Shown here one piece after another: positions 63,608 to 64,000 of a stretch of DNA of 64,000 bases; the stretch's first letter is position 1, and each line of letters starts with the position of its first letter. Origin of the DNA: Lentzea flava. GTDB taxonomy: Bacteria; Actinomycetota; Actinomycetes; Mycobacteriales; Pseudonocardiaceae. The position numbers and the translations under genes are program-made. The notes beneath the pieces are model-generated. The model saw nothing but the letters and a program-made list of their open reading frames with translations, made no database searches and had not been told where the DNA came from. The stretch lies in assembly GCF_014648475.1 (NCBI RefSeq), contig NZ_BMRE01000009.1, forward strand, positions 1 through 64,000, given 5' to 3'.

Positions 63608-64000
63608 TGGGCGCTCGCAGCAAGGCCCGCAAGCGCGCGGTCGACTTCCTCTACGAAGCCGACCTCCTCGGCAGCGACCCGGTGACGCTGCTGGCTTCGC
63701 GGGTCGGGTCCCCGGACGTGCCGCCGGTGAACGACTACACGGTGACGCTCGTCGAGGGCGTCACCGCGAACCGCGCGCGCATCGACGACCTCATCTCCGA
63801 ACACGCCGAGGGCTGGACCCTGCAGCGCATGCCGGCGGTCGACCGCGCGGTCCTGCGCATCGGCCTGTACGAGCTGCTGTGGGCGGCCGACGTGCCGGAC
63901 GCGGTGGCGATCGACGAGGCCGTGGAACTGGCCAAGGGCCTGTCCACGGACGACTCGCCGCGGTTCGTGAACGGCGTGCTGGGCCGGATCGCGGTGATCG
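63607..64000 (+). CDS. nusB: transcription antitermination factor NusB (truncated by the window edge)
   Basis: NusB binds boxA RNA with NusE in rRNA antitermination. The visible 131 residues begin at an ATG overlapping the efp stop (TAATG): an opening GARSKARKRAVDFLYEADL, PAVDRAVLRIGLYELLW, and a C-terminal IDEAVELAKGLSTDDSPRF just before the edge. The end lies outside the window, so only the 3' end is missing. Confidence 0.95.
   Translation, partial: MGARSKARKRAVDFLYEADLLGSDPVTLLASRVGSPDVPPVNDYTVTLVEGVTANRARIDDLISEHAEGWTLQRMPAVDRAVLRIGLYELLWAADVPDAVAIDEAVELAKGLSTDDSPRFVNGVLGRIAVI

Overview
The window is a high-GC actinobacterial chromosome segment, most likely from a Pseudonocardiales genus such as Lentzea, Saccharothrix or Actinosynnema. 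The evidence is the codon usage, frequent GTG/TTG starts, many 1-4 nt gene overlaps, mycothiol-type DinB proteins, a B-4DMT protein, a DasR-type regulator and the pptH-pptT pair. I see no tRNA, rRNA, CRISPR array or intact insertion sequence. The last gene (nusB) runs off the right edge.

Layout. 1-9 kb: a glutamate-cysteine ligase-like gene; the pptH-pptT pair that removes and adds phosphopantetheine on carrier proteins; an orphan gene carrying the N-terminal domain of an IS5-type transposase; and a four-gene LytTR regulator / small membrane protein / SSF symporter / LytS kinase operon. 9-15 kb: a small orphan gene, a long non-coding stretch, then a two-gene acyl-modifying system made of a fatty-acyl-AMP ligase and a 1207-residue FAD oxidoreductase-ACP-thioesterase-P450 fusion. 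This is the most unusual locus in the window. 15-24 kb: an RNA helicase, a glutamine-synthetase-like enzyme divergent from a MarR regulator, a PLP decarboxylase and a Tat-exported GH95-type glycosidase. 24-30.6 kb: a cobalt ECF transporter with T and A components fused, a TetR regulator facing an NTF2-like/kinase-like/acetyltransferase run, then RDD and SpoIIM membrane proteins. 30.6-35.4 kb: the conserved DUF58-MoxR-DUF4350-DUF4129-membrane protein operon. 35.6-39.5 kb: a CheB / STAS-HATPase / CheR-PAS signalling operon meeting a STAS protein, with no chemoreceptor or CheA.

40-64 kb is the housekeeping backbone: rarA, DUF948 pair, alaS, ruvX, mltG, aroE, prepilin peptidase, aroC-aroK-aroB-aroQ, pepQ, efp, nusB, in the order known from mycobacteria. 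It is interrupted by an iron-regulated acyltransferase region (41.9-43.7 kb) and by a large insert between aroE and the prepilin peptidase (49.7-56.9 kb). That insert holds a methyltransferase, a CseB/CseC-like two-component system with lipoprotein, a PAP2 phosphatase, and an almost complete N-acetylglucosamine-type PTS (dasR-EIIC-HPr divergent from EIIB-EIIA) around a near-consensus DasR site.

The genes mainly work as local operons. PptT would supply the phosphopantetheine arm for the ACP in the fusion enzyme. The aro genes form a translationally coupled shikimate block. Candidate operators (dre site, iron box, TetR direct repeats, MarR-region inverted repeats) were read by eye and have not been scored computationally.
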